DNA of 64,000 nt from the NCBI RefSeq assembly GCF_009828585.1, contig NZ_WSRZ01000008.1, positions 97,511 through 161,510 of the forward strand, in the 5' to 3' direction. Position numbers and translations under genes: made by a program. The notes below the pieces were generated by a model. It was not told the DNA's origin and made no database searches. It worked only from the letters and a program-made list of their open reading frames with translations. Shown here piece after piece: positions 15,146-24,708 of the stretch (the first letter of the stretch is position 1; each line of letters begins with the position of its first letter). The stretch is from Shewanella litoralis. Lineage in GTDB: Bacteria; Pseudomonadota; Gammaproteobacteria; Enterobacterales; Shewanellaceae.

Positions 15146-16633
15146 TTATTGCATGTGTCGATAATGTTTATCGAGTGTCACGGCAACGCCCGTGGTTTGC
15201 ACAATGCGGGCATGGTGCCTAGTAAGGTGTCTTGGATCGGTAACGCCACATGAATGGGCAATCATCGTTAAATCATAATGCAGAAAATGATTATAATTAG
15301 CCACGCGCGCGGATTTGTCTTTAGGGTCTAATCCTTGCTGTAAACGAGTGTTGTGTGTAGTGATGCCGGTAGGGCAGGTGTCTTTATTGCACTGCAGTGA
15401 CTGAATACACCCCAAAGCAAACATATTGCCTCTGGCGGAGGCGATAAAGTCAGCTCCCGTTGCTAAAGCCCAGGCAACATAAGATGGCATGACTAATTTA
15501 CCCGTGGCGATAATTTTTATCCGCTGCTTTAAACCACGCTCATTGAGTAAATCGACCAGTAAAGGCAAGCTTTGCTTTAGGGGTAAGCCTACATTATCCA
15601 TTAAGGCCTGAGGTGCTGCGCCTGTGCCGCCATCTGAGCTGTCGAGAGTAAAAAAGTCTGGCGCAGACTCAATACCGCGCCGCTCAATTTCATCACATAA
15701 ATCGTTCACCCAGGTAATATCACCTAATACGGCTTTAATCCCTGTTGGTTTACCGGTGATGTCACGTACTTGATTAATCATGTCAATAATATCGGCCACG
15801 CAGGTAAATTCGATATGACCATTTGGACTAATAGAATCTTGACCGACAGGTATGCCTCTTATTGCAGCTATTTCTTCGGTAACTTTAATTGCGGGTAAAA
15901 TGCCGCCTTTACCAGGTTTAGCGCCTTGGCTTAATTTAATCTCGAACATTTTCACTTCAGGATGTGCCGCGACTTCGGCAAGCTTTTTAGGGTCTAAATG
16001 GCCTTGTTCATTACGCACACCATACTTTGCAGTGCCGATTTGAAAGACTAAATCACAATGACCTTTTAAATGATGCGGGCTCAAGCCACCTTCACCGGTG
16101 TTTAGCCAGCAACCCGCTTGAGCCGCGCCATGTGATAATGCCGTAACTGCTGGACGAGATAAGGCGCCGAAGCTCATTGCGGAAATATGGCAAATTTTGT
16201 CCGTGCTATAAGGATGCTGGCAGTGTGGCCCTACCGTTACCGCGACAGTTTGATGTTGGTCATGATCACTTATAGGAAAGGCTGAGTTCATAAACATTAC
16301 AGTGCCAGGCTTATCCAAAGCTTGAGTCGACCCGAATGCGATGGTGCGATCAACATTTTTAGCAGCACGATAAACCCAGCTACGTTCAGCACGATTAAAT
16401 GGCAGTTCTTCACGGTCTTGCGAGAAAAAGTATTGTCTAAAAAACTCGCCTTGTTTTTCAAATAAGTATCGAAAGCGACCAATCACAGGGTAGTTATGTC
16501 TAATTGCCTGCTTTGTTTGCAGTTTATCGGCGATATACATATAAACCACAGCAATCAATAATAGCCAAAACAGCACCAAAAATAGACCTGAGAAAATGTC
16601 TATTCCCCACATAAACCAATGTTGTTGCGGCAT
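15146..16633 (-). CDS. Membrane-anchored FMN-dependent glutamate-synthase-like protein
   Basis: A 495-residue protein made of an N-terminal hydrophobic segment (about 9-33, FSGLFLVLFWLLLIAVVYMYI) and a glutamate synthase central FMN-binding barrel: MSFGALSRPAVTALSHGA, TGEGGLSPHH, KLSQGAKPGKGGILP, DSSDGGTGAAP and a late Cys cluster (CIQSLQCNKDTCPTGI) that in true GltS binds a 3Fe-4S cluster. It lacks the glutaminase domain, so it is a stand-alone 'glutamate synthase-related' flavoprotein of unknown substrate. The start at 16633 has AAGGA seven bases upstream; a TTG seven codons earlier would overlap that site. Orphan gene. Confidence 0.85.
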   Translation of the reverse strand: MPQQHWFMWGIDIFSGLFLVLFWLLLIAVVYMYIADKLQTKQAIRHNYPVIGRFRYLFEKQGEFFRQYFFSQDREELPFNRAERSWVYRAAKNVDRTIAFGSTQALDKPGTVMFMNSAFPISDHDQHQTVAVTVGPHCQHPYSTDKICHISAMSFGALSRPAVTALSHGAAQAGCWLNTGEGGLSPHHLKGHCDLVFQIGTAKYGVRNEQGHLDPKKLAEVAAHPEVKMFEIKLSQGAKPGKGGILPAIKVTEEIAAIRGIPVGQDSISPNGHIEFTCVADIIDMINQVRDITGKPTGIKAVLGDITWVNDLCDEIERRGIESAPDFFTLDSSDGGTGAAPQALMDNVGLPLKQSLPLLVDLLNERGLKQRIKIIATGKLVMPSYVAWALATGADFIASARGNMFALGCIQSLQCNKDTCPTGITTHNTRLQQGLDPKDKSARVANYNHFLHYDLTMIAHSCGVTDPRHLTRHHARIVQTTGVAVTLDKHYRHMQ

Positions 16634-16828
16634 GATACTGTCCTTATTTAACAAATATTTTTATTACCATATTAGCAGAGATGTCTTTGGGCAAGTTAAA
16701 TTGATGATACTAATCAGTAGGCTAACGTTACTCGACGAAAATGATGTAAAAATATGACTATCATGGCTTCAGAAATAAACCCTTTGGTCGATAATTAAGC
16801 TATCGGCCATTGTAAGTGAGTTAAGATT

Positions 16829-17440
16829 ATGGACATTAAAAACACCAATACCGCGAGTGTGAACTCGCAGACTAACAATCAAACTAACGCTCAAACGACA
16901 GCCAACCAACAAGCAACTAAAAGCGCGGCCACAGAGCCTAAAATGACCAACAGTCAACTTAGTCGTCAAATGATGAATAACTCGATTCTTGCTGCGCAAG
17001 AAGAAGTGAGCATTGCCGCGGGTGATAAGTCGATGGCACTGCTTTATCGCGCAGCTATTGAAGCCATTAACGAAGAGCTCGCACCGACCCTAGGCGAAAA
17101 TTCGGTACAAAAAAATGCCGAAGAAGGCATTGATTATTCGCCTGAAGCTACGGCCGATCGTATCGTGAGTTTTGCGACAAAGTTTTTTGCTACCCATCAG
17201 CAACAAAATCAATCAATGGGGTTTGATGACCAAGTTAGTAGCTTTATGGTGAAAATTGGCGACGCCATCGATCAAGGCTTTAAAGAAGCCAGTGATATTT
17301 TGTCTGGGCTCAAAGTATTGCAAGGCGACATTGCCGAAGGGGTCGATCAAACCTATGAATTGATCCAGCAAAAATTGGCTCAGTTTGCACAAGACCGGTT
17401 AGATGCTAACGCCGCTAAAGCAGAAGCAACAGAGGATTAA
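16829..17440 (+). CDS. DUF5610 domain protein
   Basis: A 203-residue cytoplasmic protein with a low-complexity Asn/Thr/Gln/Ala N-terminus (about 1-38), then a helical domain with YSPEATADRIVSFATKFFA and QGFKEASDILSGLKVLQGDIAEGVDQTYELI. This second part is the hallmark of the DUF5610 family, found in many marine gammaproteobacteria. Function unknown. It sits upstream of fpr but 130 bases apart, so cotranscription is uncertain. Confidence 0.75.
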   Translation: MDIKNTNTASVNSQTNNQTNAQTTANQQATKSAATEPKMTNSQLSRQMMNNSILAAQEEVSIAAGDKSMALLYRAAIEAINEELAPTLGENSVQKNAEEGIDYSPEATADRIVSFATKFFATHQQQNQSMGFDDQVSSFMVKIGDAIDQGFKEASDILSGLKVLQGDIAEGVDQTYELIQQKLAQFAQDRLDANAAKAEATED

Positions 17441-17570
17441 TCTTGTGTTGAGATTTTTACACTCACCGACATATGCTGTTCGCAACGATAAAAAAACTTA
17501 GGCTGTTAATTGAGCAAATATCTGTATAGATTAGTATTATTATTCATACCAATCTCAAAGGATAATCGCC

Positions 17571-18320
17571 ATGTGGATTAACGGTACTGTCATTAAACGC
17601 ATAGACTGGAATGACAAATTATTTTCTTTGCGTATTAAAGCTGATATTGAGCCCTTTATTGCCGGGCAATTTATTAAGTTAAGTCAAATGCGCGATGATA
17701 AGCGCGTTGCCCGCGCTTATTCCCTCGTTAACCCGCCCGGCACAGATTATGTTGAAGTGCTTGCTGTCGCAGTTGAAGATGGTCAGTTATCGCCTGATCT
17801 GCAAAACCTCATTCCGGGCGACACCATAGAAATCACCCCTAAAGCCACCGGGTTTATGACCTTAGATGAAATTCCTCAAGGTGCATTACAAGGTAAGCAC
17901 TTATGGTTTTTGTCGACGGGTACCGCCGTTGGGCCGTTTATTTCAATGTTAGCCACCCAAGAGCCTTGGCAGCGGTTTGAAAAAGTGGTGCTTGTTTATG
18001 GCGTCAGACTCGCAGAGGATTTAGCTTATTTAGACACCATTAAACAGCTTCAAGCAAAACATCCGCAACAATTTGTGTTTATTCCTATCGTGACCCGCGA
18101 AGATTTTCCTGATGGACTCTCTTGCAGGATCCCAGATGGCTTGAGCAGTGGATTAATTGAACAAAAAGCCGGTTTGGGGATAAATGCTGAACATTCGCAA
18201 GTGATGATTTGTGGCAATCCGGGGATGATAAGTGATGCACAAACAGCGTTAATTGACAAAGGACTGGCAAAAAATCTGCGCCGCGCACCTGGGCAAATTA
18301 CCGTGGAGAAATATTGGTAA
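17571..18320 (+). CDS. fpr: Ferredoxin/flavodoxin--NADP+ reductase
   Basis: A 249-residue FAD-dependent reductase exchanging electrons between NADPH and ferredoxin or flavodoxin. The FAD-binding RAYSLVNPPG (about 45-55), the NADP-binding FLSTGTAVGPFISML, VYGVRLAEDLAYL, MICGNPGMI and the terminal VEKYW are all as in E. coli Fpr (bacterial subclass). AAAGGA precedes the ATG. Standalone gene. Members are often under oxidative-stress control; no SoxR/S-type site is obvious here. Confidence 0.92.
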   Translation: MWINGTVIKRIDWNDKLFSLRIKADIEPFIAGQFIKLSQMRDDKRVARAYSLVNPPGTDYVEVLAVAVEDGQLSPDLQNLIPGDTIEITPKATGFMTLDEIPQGALQGKHLWFLSTGTAVGPFISMLATQEPWQRFEKVVLVYGVRLAEDLAYLDTIKQLQAKHPQQFVFIPIVTREDFPDGLSCRIPDGLSSGLIEQKAGLGINAEHSQVMICGNPGMISDAQTALIDKGLAKNLRRAPGQITVEKYW

Positions 18321-18407
18321 CTTGCAATTTTGACCAATTAAAACTGGTACAAAGGCGACGCTGTTTACATTCTGTTGGTTTAAAATACGAAAAAATCAAA
18401 CAGCACT

Positions 18408-18435
18408 TGCTCAATATGTGACGTTTATTTATTAT
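18408..18435 (+). promoter_or_regulatory. Possible promoter of the iron transporter operon
   Basis: TTGCTC, a 16-base spacer and TATTAT, with a perfect Fur dyad ten bases downstream of the -10. Placement of the operator just after the promoter fits repression. Confidence 0.4.
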
Positions 18436-18444
18436 GTATGCAAT

Positions 18445-18459
18445 TGATAATTATTATCA
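18445..18459. promoter_or_regulatory. Fur box of the iron ABC transporter operon
   Basis: TGATAATTATTATCA is a perfect 7-1-7 inverted repeat of the type bound by Fur (TGATAAT-N-ATTATCA), 49 bp before the start codon of the substrate-binding protein gene. Confidence 0.85.
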
Positions 18460-18508
18460 CTTACATTCTAAAGGGCTTATTTAAGCTTGATCACAGGAGA
18501 GTGCCACA

Positions 18509-19516
18509 ATGAAATTGCTTAATAACGTTGCATGGTTAGGGTTAGCCGGTATGGCTTTTTCGGTCAGTGCAGCTGAACCTCTAACCGTCTATTCTTATCG
18601 CCAAGCATTTTTAGTTGAGCCTATTTTAGCGCAGTTTACTGAACAAACTGGCGTTAAGGTTAACGTGGTGTTTGCCAAAGATGGCATTGCTGAACGTATT
18701 GCCCGCGAAGGCCGTTTATCGCCTGCTGATGTGGTATTAACCTCTGACTTTTCTCGCTTGATGGAGTTGGTTGAGAAAGATTTAGTTAGCCCAGTTAATA
18801 GCTCTGTCATTAATGAAAATATTCCTGCTCAATACCGTTCGCCTAAAAATGATTGGGTAGCCTTAACCATGCGCGTACGTAACGTGTACTCTTCAAAAGA
18901 ACGCACAGGTAAGATTGATATTAATTACGAAGATTTAGCATCTGCACAATACAAAGGTAAAATCTGTACTCGCAGTGGTAAACACCCTTACAATGTCGCC
19001 CTGGTGGCTTCAATGATTGCTCACGATGGTGAAGCGAAAACCAAAACCTGGCTAGAAGGCGTAAAAGCCAACCTTGCGCGTAAGCCACAAGGTAATGATC
19101 GTGATCAGGTATTAGCGGTTAAAGAAGGGTTATGTGATATCGCCATCGGTAATAGCTACTACTTCGGTAATATGTTGATGGATAAAAACCAAAAAAGTTG
19201 GGCTGAGGCCGTTAACATTAATTTCCCTAATCAGCAAAACCGTGGCGCGCATATCAACGTATCAGGTATGGCATTAGCAAAACACGCGCCTCATAAAGAC
19301 AATGCAGTTAAGTTAATGGAGTTTTTAACTTCAAATGTTGCCCAAGGAATGTATGCCGAAGTCAATATGGAATATCCGGTTAAAGCAGATGTACCACCGT
19401 CTAAACTTGTCGCTTCTTGGGGGGACTTTAAAGCGGATTCATTGCCTATCTATAAATTAGCCGAGCACCATCAAGCCGCGGTTAAATTACTTGATGAAGT
19501 TAAATTTGATCTGTAA
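18509..19516 (+). CDS. Fe(III) ABC transporter, periplasmic binding protein
   Basis: A 335-residue FbpA/FutA-type ferric-binding protein. The signal peptide is cut after VSA (about 21); the mature protein begins AEPLTVYSYRQ. The conserved adjacent tyrosines that grip iron are in IAIGNSYYFGNML (about 213-220). It captures ferric iron in the periplasm and delivers it to the permease encoded next. It is preceded by a perfect Fur box and followed by the permease gene after 87 bases. Whether the iron is free or chelated is not clear. Confidence 0.9.
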   Translation: MKLLNNVAWLGLAGMAFSVSAAEPLTVYSYRQAFLVEPILAQFTEQTGVKVNVVFAKDGIAERIAREGRLSPADVVLTSDFSRLMELVEKDLVSPVNSSVINENIPAQYRSPKNDWVALTMRVRNVYSSKERTGKIDINYEDLASAQYKGKICTRSGKHPYNVALVASMIAHDGEAKTKTWLEGVKANLARKPQGNDRDQVLAVKEGLCDIAIGNSYYFGNMLMDKNQKSWAEAVNINFPNQQNRGAHINVSGMALAKHAPHKDNAVKLMEFLTSNVAQGMYAEVNMEYPVKADVPPSKLVASWGDFKADSLPIYKLAEHHQAAVKLLDEVKFDL

Positions 19517-19603
19517 CTGAGTTATAGGGAAAATTTCAGATAACAACAGTGTCGGCACATTATTAACCTTTAGTAATGTGCCGTAATTAATTCGGTAAAC
19601 GTT

Positions 19604-21235
19604 ATGATTTTAGGGTTAACCAGAAGCTGGTCGCTTGCTGGTTATGTGATAACAGCAATATTATTGTTACCACTTTTAGCATTAATCGTACAGGCAACAT
19701 TGCCAGACGAAGCGGTTTTCTCTCATCTGTTTAATACAGTATTACCCACCTATATTTTCAATAGCCTGATATTAATGTTGTTAGTGGGCTTAGGTTCATT
19801 AATCATTGCCTTACCTGCGGCGTGGTTTATTGCCCGTTGTGAGTTTCCTGGCCGGCGTTATTTTCAATGGTTGTTATTATTGCCCTTAGCCATGCCGGCT
19901 TACATTGTTGCGTATGTTTATACCGATATGCTTGATTATGCGGGCCCGGTACAACGTGCATTGAGGGCTTGGTTTGAGTGGCAAACACCCCATGATTATT
20001 ATTTCCCTGCAATACGAAGTATTGGCGGCGCAGCCATTGTATTGTCGCTAGTGTTATTTCCATATATTTACTTATTAGCTCGCACCGCATTTATGGAGCA
20101 ATCATCGAACTTGCTGCACGCATCTAAAGTTATGGGATGTGGACCATGGCGCAGTTTTTGGCGATTAGCTTTGCCAATGGCAAGGCCTGCTTTAGCTGTT
20201 GGCGTTGCATTAGTTGCCATGGAAACCGCCGCTGATTTTGCCACTGTCAGCTATTTTGCGGTACCGACATTAACCACGGCGGTATACGATACCTGGTTAG
20301 GTTATGGCAGCTTAACCGCGGCGGCTAAACTCTCAGCAATCATGTTATTAGTGGTTTTCTGTATGGTCGGTGTGGAACGTTTTGCCCGGCGTAAACAACA
20401 GCTTTTTCAAAAACAAGCGAGATTAGATGAGTCCGACAGGTACCATTTAACCGCAGTAAAAGCCTGGACTGCATGGGGCTATTGTATAGGCTTATTAACC
20501 CTCTCGTTTTTATTACCGTTTGCCATTCTATGTGGTTATGCCGTTGATTACTTTGCCGAGAGTTGGGATATACGCTTTTGGCAATACAGTTTAAACAGCT
20601 TGTACATTGCCGCAATAGTCAGTGCAGTTTGTGTGGTATTGGCCGTGGTATTAATGTTTTTAAGGCGAGTGAGCCCACGCTCGAGTGATCATCTAGCCTC
20701 ACGCCTAAGCAGTACTGGCTATGCATTACCCGGTACCGTATTGGCCATCGGTGTGCTGGTGCCCCTCACTTACATCGATTTTGCCATCAATGATGTCATG
20801 GATTGGATGGGCGCTCAGGGCCCTGGATTATTATTTACTGGCAGCATATTTACACTAATATTTGCCTTTTGCGTCCGCTTTGTTGCCATTGCGATTGGCA
20901 GTTTAGAAAACAGTTACAAGCGAATTTCCCCCTCATTGGACATGGCAAGCATCACATTAGGGCAATCGCCAATGCAATTATTGCGGCGAGTGCACTTGCC
21001 ATTATTGCGTAAAGGTATGTTTGCCGGTGCGTTATTGGTGTTCATTGAAAGCATGAAAGAGTTACCCGCGGCACTATTATTGCGCCCAATTGGCTTTGAA
21101 AATCTGGCTACGTATGTGTTTCAATTTGTCTCAGATGAAAAGCTAGAGCATGGCGCATTAGCGGCCATTGTGATTGTCATGGTAGGGTTAATCCCATTGA
21201 TTTATTTGAACCGTTCGTTGGAGCAGTCACACTAA
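19604..21235 (+). CDS. Fe(III) ABC transporter, fused permease
   Basis: A 543-residue inner-membrane permease with about 12 helices, two homologous halves of the FbpB type. Each half has an EAA-type loop contacting the ATPase: ASKVMGCGPWRSFWRLALPMARPA in the first and ASITLGQSPMQLLRRVHLPLL in the second. It lies between the binding protein and the ATPase genes, with a single base between its stop and the next start codon, so the operon is tightly coupled. Confidence 0.9.
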   Translation: MILGLTRSWSLAGYVITAILLLPLLALIVQATLPDEAVFSHLFNTVLPTYIFNSLILMLLVGLGSLIIALPAAWFIARCEFPGRRYFQWLLLLPLAMPAYIVAYVYTDMLDYAGPVQRALRAWFEWQTPHDYYFPAIRSIGGAAIVLSLVLFPYIYLLARTAFMEQSSNLLHASKVMGCGPWRSFWRLALPMARPALAVGVALVAMETAADFATVSYFAVPTLTTAVYDTWLGYGSLTAAAKLSAIMLLVVFCMVGVERFARRKQQLFQKQARLDESDRYHLTAVKAWTAWGYCIGLLTLSFLLPFAILCGYAVDYFAESWDIRFWQYSLNSLYIAAIVSAVCVVLAVVLMFLRRVSPRSSDHLASRLSSTGYALPGTVLAIGVLVPLTYIDFAINDVMDWMGAQGPGLLFTGSIFTLIFAFCVRFVAIAIGSLENSYKRISPSLDMASITLGQSPMQLLRRVHLPLLRKGMFAGALLVFIESMKELPAALLLRPIGFENLATYVFQFVSDEKLEHGALAAIVIVMVGLIPLIYLNRSLEQSH

Positions 21236-21236
21236 T

Positions 21237-22286
21237 ATGTCGACTTTATCTATCAGCAATGTCAGCAGTGACTATCAAGGTCACGTGATATTACATCAGT
21301 TAAATTTAACCCTTCAACAAGGTGAAATTGTTGCCTTGTTAGGCCCAAGCGGTTGCGGTAAAACCACGCTATTGAAAGCCATCGCGGGTTTGCAAGGTAT
21401 TAGCCAGGGCAGTATAAAAATTAACGGTCAAGTGCTCAGTGGTGAAGGTGTGTTTATTGCCAGTGAACAGCGCGGTGTTGGAATGATTTTTCAAGATTAT
21501 GCGCTGTTTCCGCATTTAACGGTGGGCGATAATATTTTGTTCGGTGTAAAAGGCTTAAATAAGCTTGAGCGCCAAACAAGATTAGAAGACATGCTTGAAT
21601 TGGTTAAGTTAACCGGGCTCGGTGGGCGATATCCTCATGAGCTTTCTGGTGGGCAGCAACAACGAGTATCTATTGCTCGAGCACTGGCATATGAGCCAGA
21701 ACTGATGTTACTTGATGAGCCTTTTTCTAACATTGATGCACAAGTTAGGCATGAGATGATGCTAGAAATTCGCGCGATATTAAAACAACGTAATGTCAGT
21801 GCGGTGTTTGTCACTCACAGTAAAGATGAGGCATTTGTGTTTGCCGATAAACTTGCGTTGTTTGAGCAAGGGCATATCGTTCAACATGGCGCCGCAGAAA
21901 CCTTGTATGCTAATCCTCATAGCCGTTATGTTGCAGACTTCCTTGGCACCACTAACTATTTGCCAGTGACAGTCTCAAGTGATCTGCTGCTTGAAAGCCC
22001 TCTGGGAGTGTTAACCAGTGCTAGCCTATTACCACACGTAGCGGGAACCCATGGTCAATTATTGTTAAGGCCGCAACAAATGGCGTTGCAAGCCGATACA
22101 CAGGGGCAAGCCAAGATTATCGATAGACGATTTTTAGGCACTGTGTGTCATTATAAAGTTAACCAAAACGGTGTTGATTTAGAGGTGAGCAGCCCTGTCA
22201 TGAATTTTGAACCAGGACAACGCGTGCAGTTGACTGTCGTTGGCCACCCTTTTGTAGTTTTTAATGACGCAAACTTACCTACCTAA
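21237..22286 (+). CDS. Fe(III) ABC transporter, ATP-binding protein
   Basis: A 349-residue ATPase of the FbpC/PotA group. Visible are Walker A GPSGCGKTT (about 37-45), signature LSGGQQQR, Walker B LMLLDEPFSNID, H-loop VTHSKDEA and a C-terminal TOBE-like extension (LLLRPQQMALQAD). The last gene of the Fur-controlled operon. In Shewanella the Dyp peroxidase gene is, as here, found next in line. Confidence 0.9.
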   Translation: MSTLSISNVSSDYQGHVILHQLNLTLQQGEIVALLGPSGCGKTTLLKAIAGLQGISQGSIKINGQVLSGEGVFIASEQRGVGMIFQDYALFPHLTVGDNILFGVKGLNKLERQTRLEDMLELVKLTGLGGRYPHELSGGQQQRVSIARALAYEPELMLLDEPFSNIDAQVRHEMMLEIRAILKQRNVSAVFVTHSKDEAFVFADKLALFEQGHIVQHGAAETLYANPHSRYVADFLGTTNYLPVTVSSDLLLESPLGVLTSASLLPHVAGTHGQLLLRPQQMALQADTQGQAKIIDRRFLGTVCHYKVNQNGVDLEVSSPVMNFEPGQRVQLTVVGHPFVVFNDANLPT

Positions 22287-22440
22287 TTACCCTAAGAGAC
22301 GTAAATGTGAGTGTTCTTCAAGTAATTTACCCATATTTAGGCTAAAGTGGTTTGGCTTAATGGTGTTAAATCTAATATCATCAATTTGTTAAGTGATAAA
22401 CATTTAGGCCGACAAACAGTATTAAGGTGGATGAGTTTAT

Positions 22441-23379
22441 ATGGGTAACCAAGTTATGCCTCGTGAACAGTTAGGAATATGCGCAGAAGGAAATTTACAC
22501 AGTGTGTATTTGATGTTTAATGCCATTGATGGTGTTGAAGAGCAGTTACGCCCATCAATTGCTAATGTGGCGCAATACATATACGAACTCACGGACCAAT
22601 ATGCCGACAGTGCTTTTAATGGCTTTGTGGGGATTGGCGCTAACTTTTGGGATACTTTTTATCCTCAAGCTCGGCCTGCATTATTAAAGCCTTTTCCGGC
22701 GATGAACGAAGGTAACCGTGACGCTCCTGCAATGGAGTATGATATTTTTGTGCATATCCGCTGTGATCGCTACGATATTTTGCATTTAGTGGCCAATGAG
22801 ATTAACCAAATGTTTGAAGACTTGGTTGAACTGGTTGATGAAGAACGTGGTTTCCGCTTTATGGACAGTCGCGATTTAACGGGCTTTGTCGATGGCACAG
22901 AAAACCCGAAAGGGCGTCATCGTCAGCAAGTTGCATTAGTGGGTAATGAAGATCCTGAGTTTACATCTGGCAGTTATGTACACGTGCAAAAATACAAGCA
23001 TAACCTCAGTAAGTGGCACAGGTTACCACTTAAAAAACAAGAAGATATATATGGTCGCACTAAGGTTGACGATATTGAATATGAGTCTGAAGATAAGCCG
23101 TTAACCAGCCACACGAAACGGGTTAATTTAAAAGATGATCAAGGTAAATCACTTGAAATTTTACGTCAGAGCATGCCTTATGGCTCAGTAAAAGAGCAGG
23201 GGTTAGTGTTTATTTCTGTATGCAGTACACCTGAACATTTCGAGAAAATGTTACGCAGCATGGTACATGGCGATGCCCATGGTAATCACGACCATTTGAT
23301 GTTATTTACCAAAGCTTTAACCGGATCTTCTTTCTTTGTTCCTTCTCTGGATTTTTTAACCCAGTTTGACGACGCGTAA
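22441..23379 (+). CDS. tyrA: Dyp-type peroxidase (TyrA/YfeX subgroup)
   Basis: A 312-residue dye-decolourising-type haem peroxidase without signal peptide. The GxxDG motif is in TGFVDGTENP; the catalytic Asp, proximal His and distal Arg fall at D151, H224 and R242, the same residue numbers that I recall for structurally solved Shewanella oneidensis TyrA. It uses hydrogen peroxide to oxidise substrates; the natural substrate is unknown (in the related YfeX a role in porphyrin oxidation is debated). It lies 154 bases after the Fe(III) transporter; whether it shares that mRNA or Fur control is open. Confidence 0.93.
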   Translation: MGNQVMPREQLGICAEGNLHSVYLMFNAIDGVEEQLRPSIANVAQYIYELTDQYADSAFNGFVGIGANFWDTFYPQARPALLKPFPAMNEGNRDAPAMEYDIFVHIRCDRYDILHLVANEINQMFEDLVELVDEERGFRFMDSRDLTGFVDGTENPKGRHRQQVALVGNEDPEFTSGSYVHVQKYKHNLSKWHRLPLKKQEDIYGRTKVDDIEYESEDKPLTSHTKRVNLKDDQGKSLEILRQSMPYGSVKEQGLVFISVCSTPEHFEKMLRSMVHGDAHGNHDHLMLFTKALTGSSFFVPSLDFLTQFDDA

Positions 23380-23414
23380 TCGATGCTATTTCGCTTTGCG
23401 TTTTCTTAGGCAAT

Positions 23415-23444
23415 AAAAAAGCAATGCCATGGCATTGCTTTTTT
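23415..23444. terminator. Bidirectional terminator between tyrA and argR
   Basis: AAAAAAGCAATGCC-ATGG-type perfect palindrome (AAGCAATGCC opposite GGCATTGCTT) flanked by A and T runs on both sides, between two convergent genes. Confidence 0.88.
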
Positions 23445-23504
23445 ACATCTTAACACTGTTGGTTAAGCGTAACGCTAGAATTTAAATTCACTTTAACCGG
23501 TTTA

Positions 23505-23975
23505 TTATTCGCTATAGTTAAACAGTGATTTAACGGTTTCTAGGGTATCATCAATTGTTTTGATACTCGCAGGGCAGATAAAAATAGTGTCATCTCCTGC
23601 AATGGTTCCTAAAATACCTTCCGGCTTACCTATCGAGTCGAGTAAGCGCGCAATAAGTTGTGCAGCACCTGGGCTGGTTCTGACCACAATCATGGCTTGA
23701 TTATGGTCAACATCTAGCACGAGATTTTTTAATGGGCTGCCAGCGGTTGGTACACCTAACTCCGCGGGTAAGCAATACACCATCTCTTGCTTAGCATTAC
23801 GTGTGCGTACCGCGCCAAATTTGCTGAGCATGCGTGATACTTTTGATTGGTTAATATTGCCGAATCCTTCAGCTTGAAGCGCAATAACAATCTCACTTTG
23901 GCTTCCAAAACGCTCTTCTTTCAGAATCGCCTTAAAAGTTTTAACGAGCTCATCCTGATTTCTTGTTGCTGGCAT
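23505..23975 (-). CDS. argR: Arginine repressor ArgR
   Basis: A 156-residue hexameric arginine-responsive repressor. The N-terminal winged helix has [32 protein letters not shown] (about 22-53), and the C-terminal trimerisation and arginine-binding domain includes [16 protein letters not shown] and [13 protein letters not shown] with the Asp pair. It represses arginine biosynthesis genes. Two ARG-box-like sites lie just upstream, suggesting autorepression. The gene is alone here, without mdh adjacent in the visible sequence. Confidence 0.95.
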   Translation of the reverse strand: MPATRNQDELVKTFKAILKEERFGSQSEIVIALQAEGFGNINQSKVSRMLSKFGAVRTRNAKQEMVYCLPAELGVPTAGSPLKNLVLDVDHNQAMIVVRTSPGAAQLIARLLDSIGKPEGILGTIAGDDTIFICPASIKTIDDTLETVKSLFNYSE

Positions 23976-24040
23976 AGTGATATTTCATCTTATAGTTGTT
24001 ATTCAAAAAACTTGCACATTTTGAATAGATCCACTGATTA

Positions 24041-24079
24041 AGTCAAGAAAGAATCATATTTTTTGAATAAAAATTCAAA
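24041..24079. promoter_or_regulatory. Tandem ARG boxes of argR
   Basis: Box 24062-24079 contains TTGAATAAAAATTCAA, a perfect TGAAT-N4-ATTCA dyad. A weaker box at 24041-24058 (7 of 10 arm bases) is separated from it by exactly 3 bp, the spacing known for ArgR hexamer operators. They lie 66-104 bp before the argR start. Confidence 0.75.
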
Positions 24080-24145
24080 TAAAAAGTGGAACTTTATACT
24101 GACACCTTGCAGTTAATATGAACAATTATCACCGCGATATAGCAG

Positions 24146-24586
24146 TTATGGGGCTTTAGTTTGCTCGCCTAAGTCATTTAAGCGGCTAAGCACTAATAAC
24201 GTATCACCATTTTTAGCCAGTAAATTGAGCTTCCCATTTGAAAAACCTGCATGCTGTACTAATGATATTGCTTGCATTAAGTCGGCTTCTTGCGCCATTA
24301 ATGAATCGATACATGCTTTCATAGTGGCGCCAACAGTGGTGAGCTGTAATTGGTTACCTTGTTGAGTATATTGGCCAAAAAATTGATTACAGCTATTGTT
24401 ACCCGTGAGTTGTCCGTCTTGAGCAAACACGATATTGGCTGGGCTGTGGTAAATAGCAGGCGTATCGAGAACGGTTTCGACATGCCAGGTGCCAATGAGT
24501 TGATCGCTTGAGAGCTGTAATGGCTGGTTTTGACAAGCGCTGAGGCCAATGAATAAAACGGCGGCAGTAAGAATAGGCTTTATCAT
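24146..24586 (-). CDS. HslJ/META-domain lipoprotein
   Basis: A 146-residue predicted outer- or inner-membrane lipoprotein: signal LTAAVLFIGLSAC with lipobox Cys18, then one META domain (LIGTWHVETV, FAQDGQLTGNNSCNQFFGQY, TMKACIDSLMAQE). This is the HslJ-type fold associated with heat-shock and novobiocin resistance in E. coli; function in Shewanella is unknown. It lies behind argR in the opposite-running gap and reads away from the plus-strand genes. Confidence 0.82.
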   Translation of the reverse strand: MIKPILTAAVLFIGLSACQNQPLQLSSDQLIGTWHVETVLDTPAIYHSPANIVFAQDGQLTGNNSCNQFFGQYTQQGNQLQLTTVGATMKACIDSLMAQEADLMQAISLVQHAGFSNGKLNLLAKNGDTLLVLSRLNDLGEQTKAP

Positions 24587-24708
24587 ATTGTTAATGTTCC
24601 TAAAATAACAAAAGCCATTATTCTACTATTTGTTCAGCGCATTTAGGGGGATAATGACTCAATTATTGGTTTAATTAACACAATTTAACCTGTTCACGAG
24701 TACACCAT

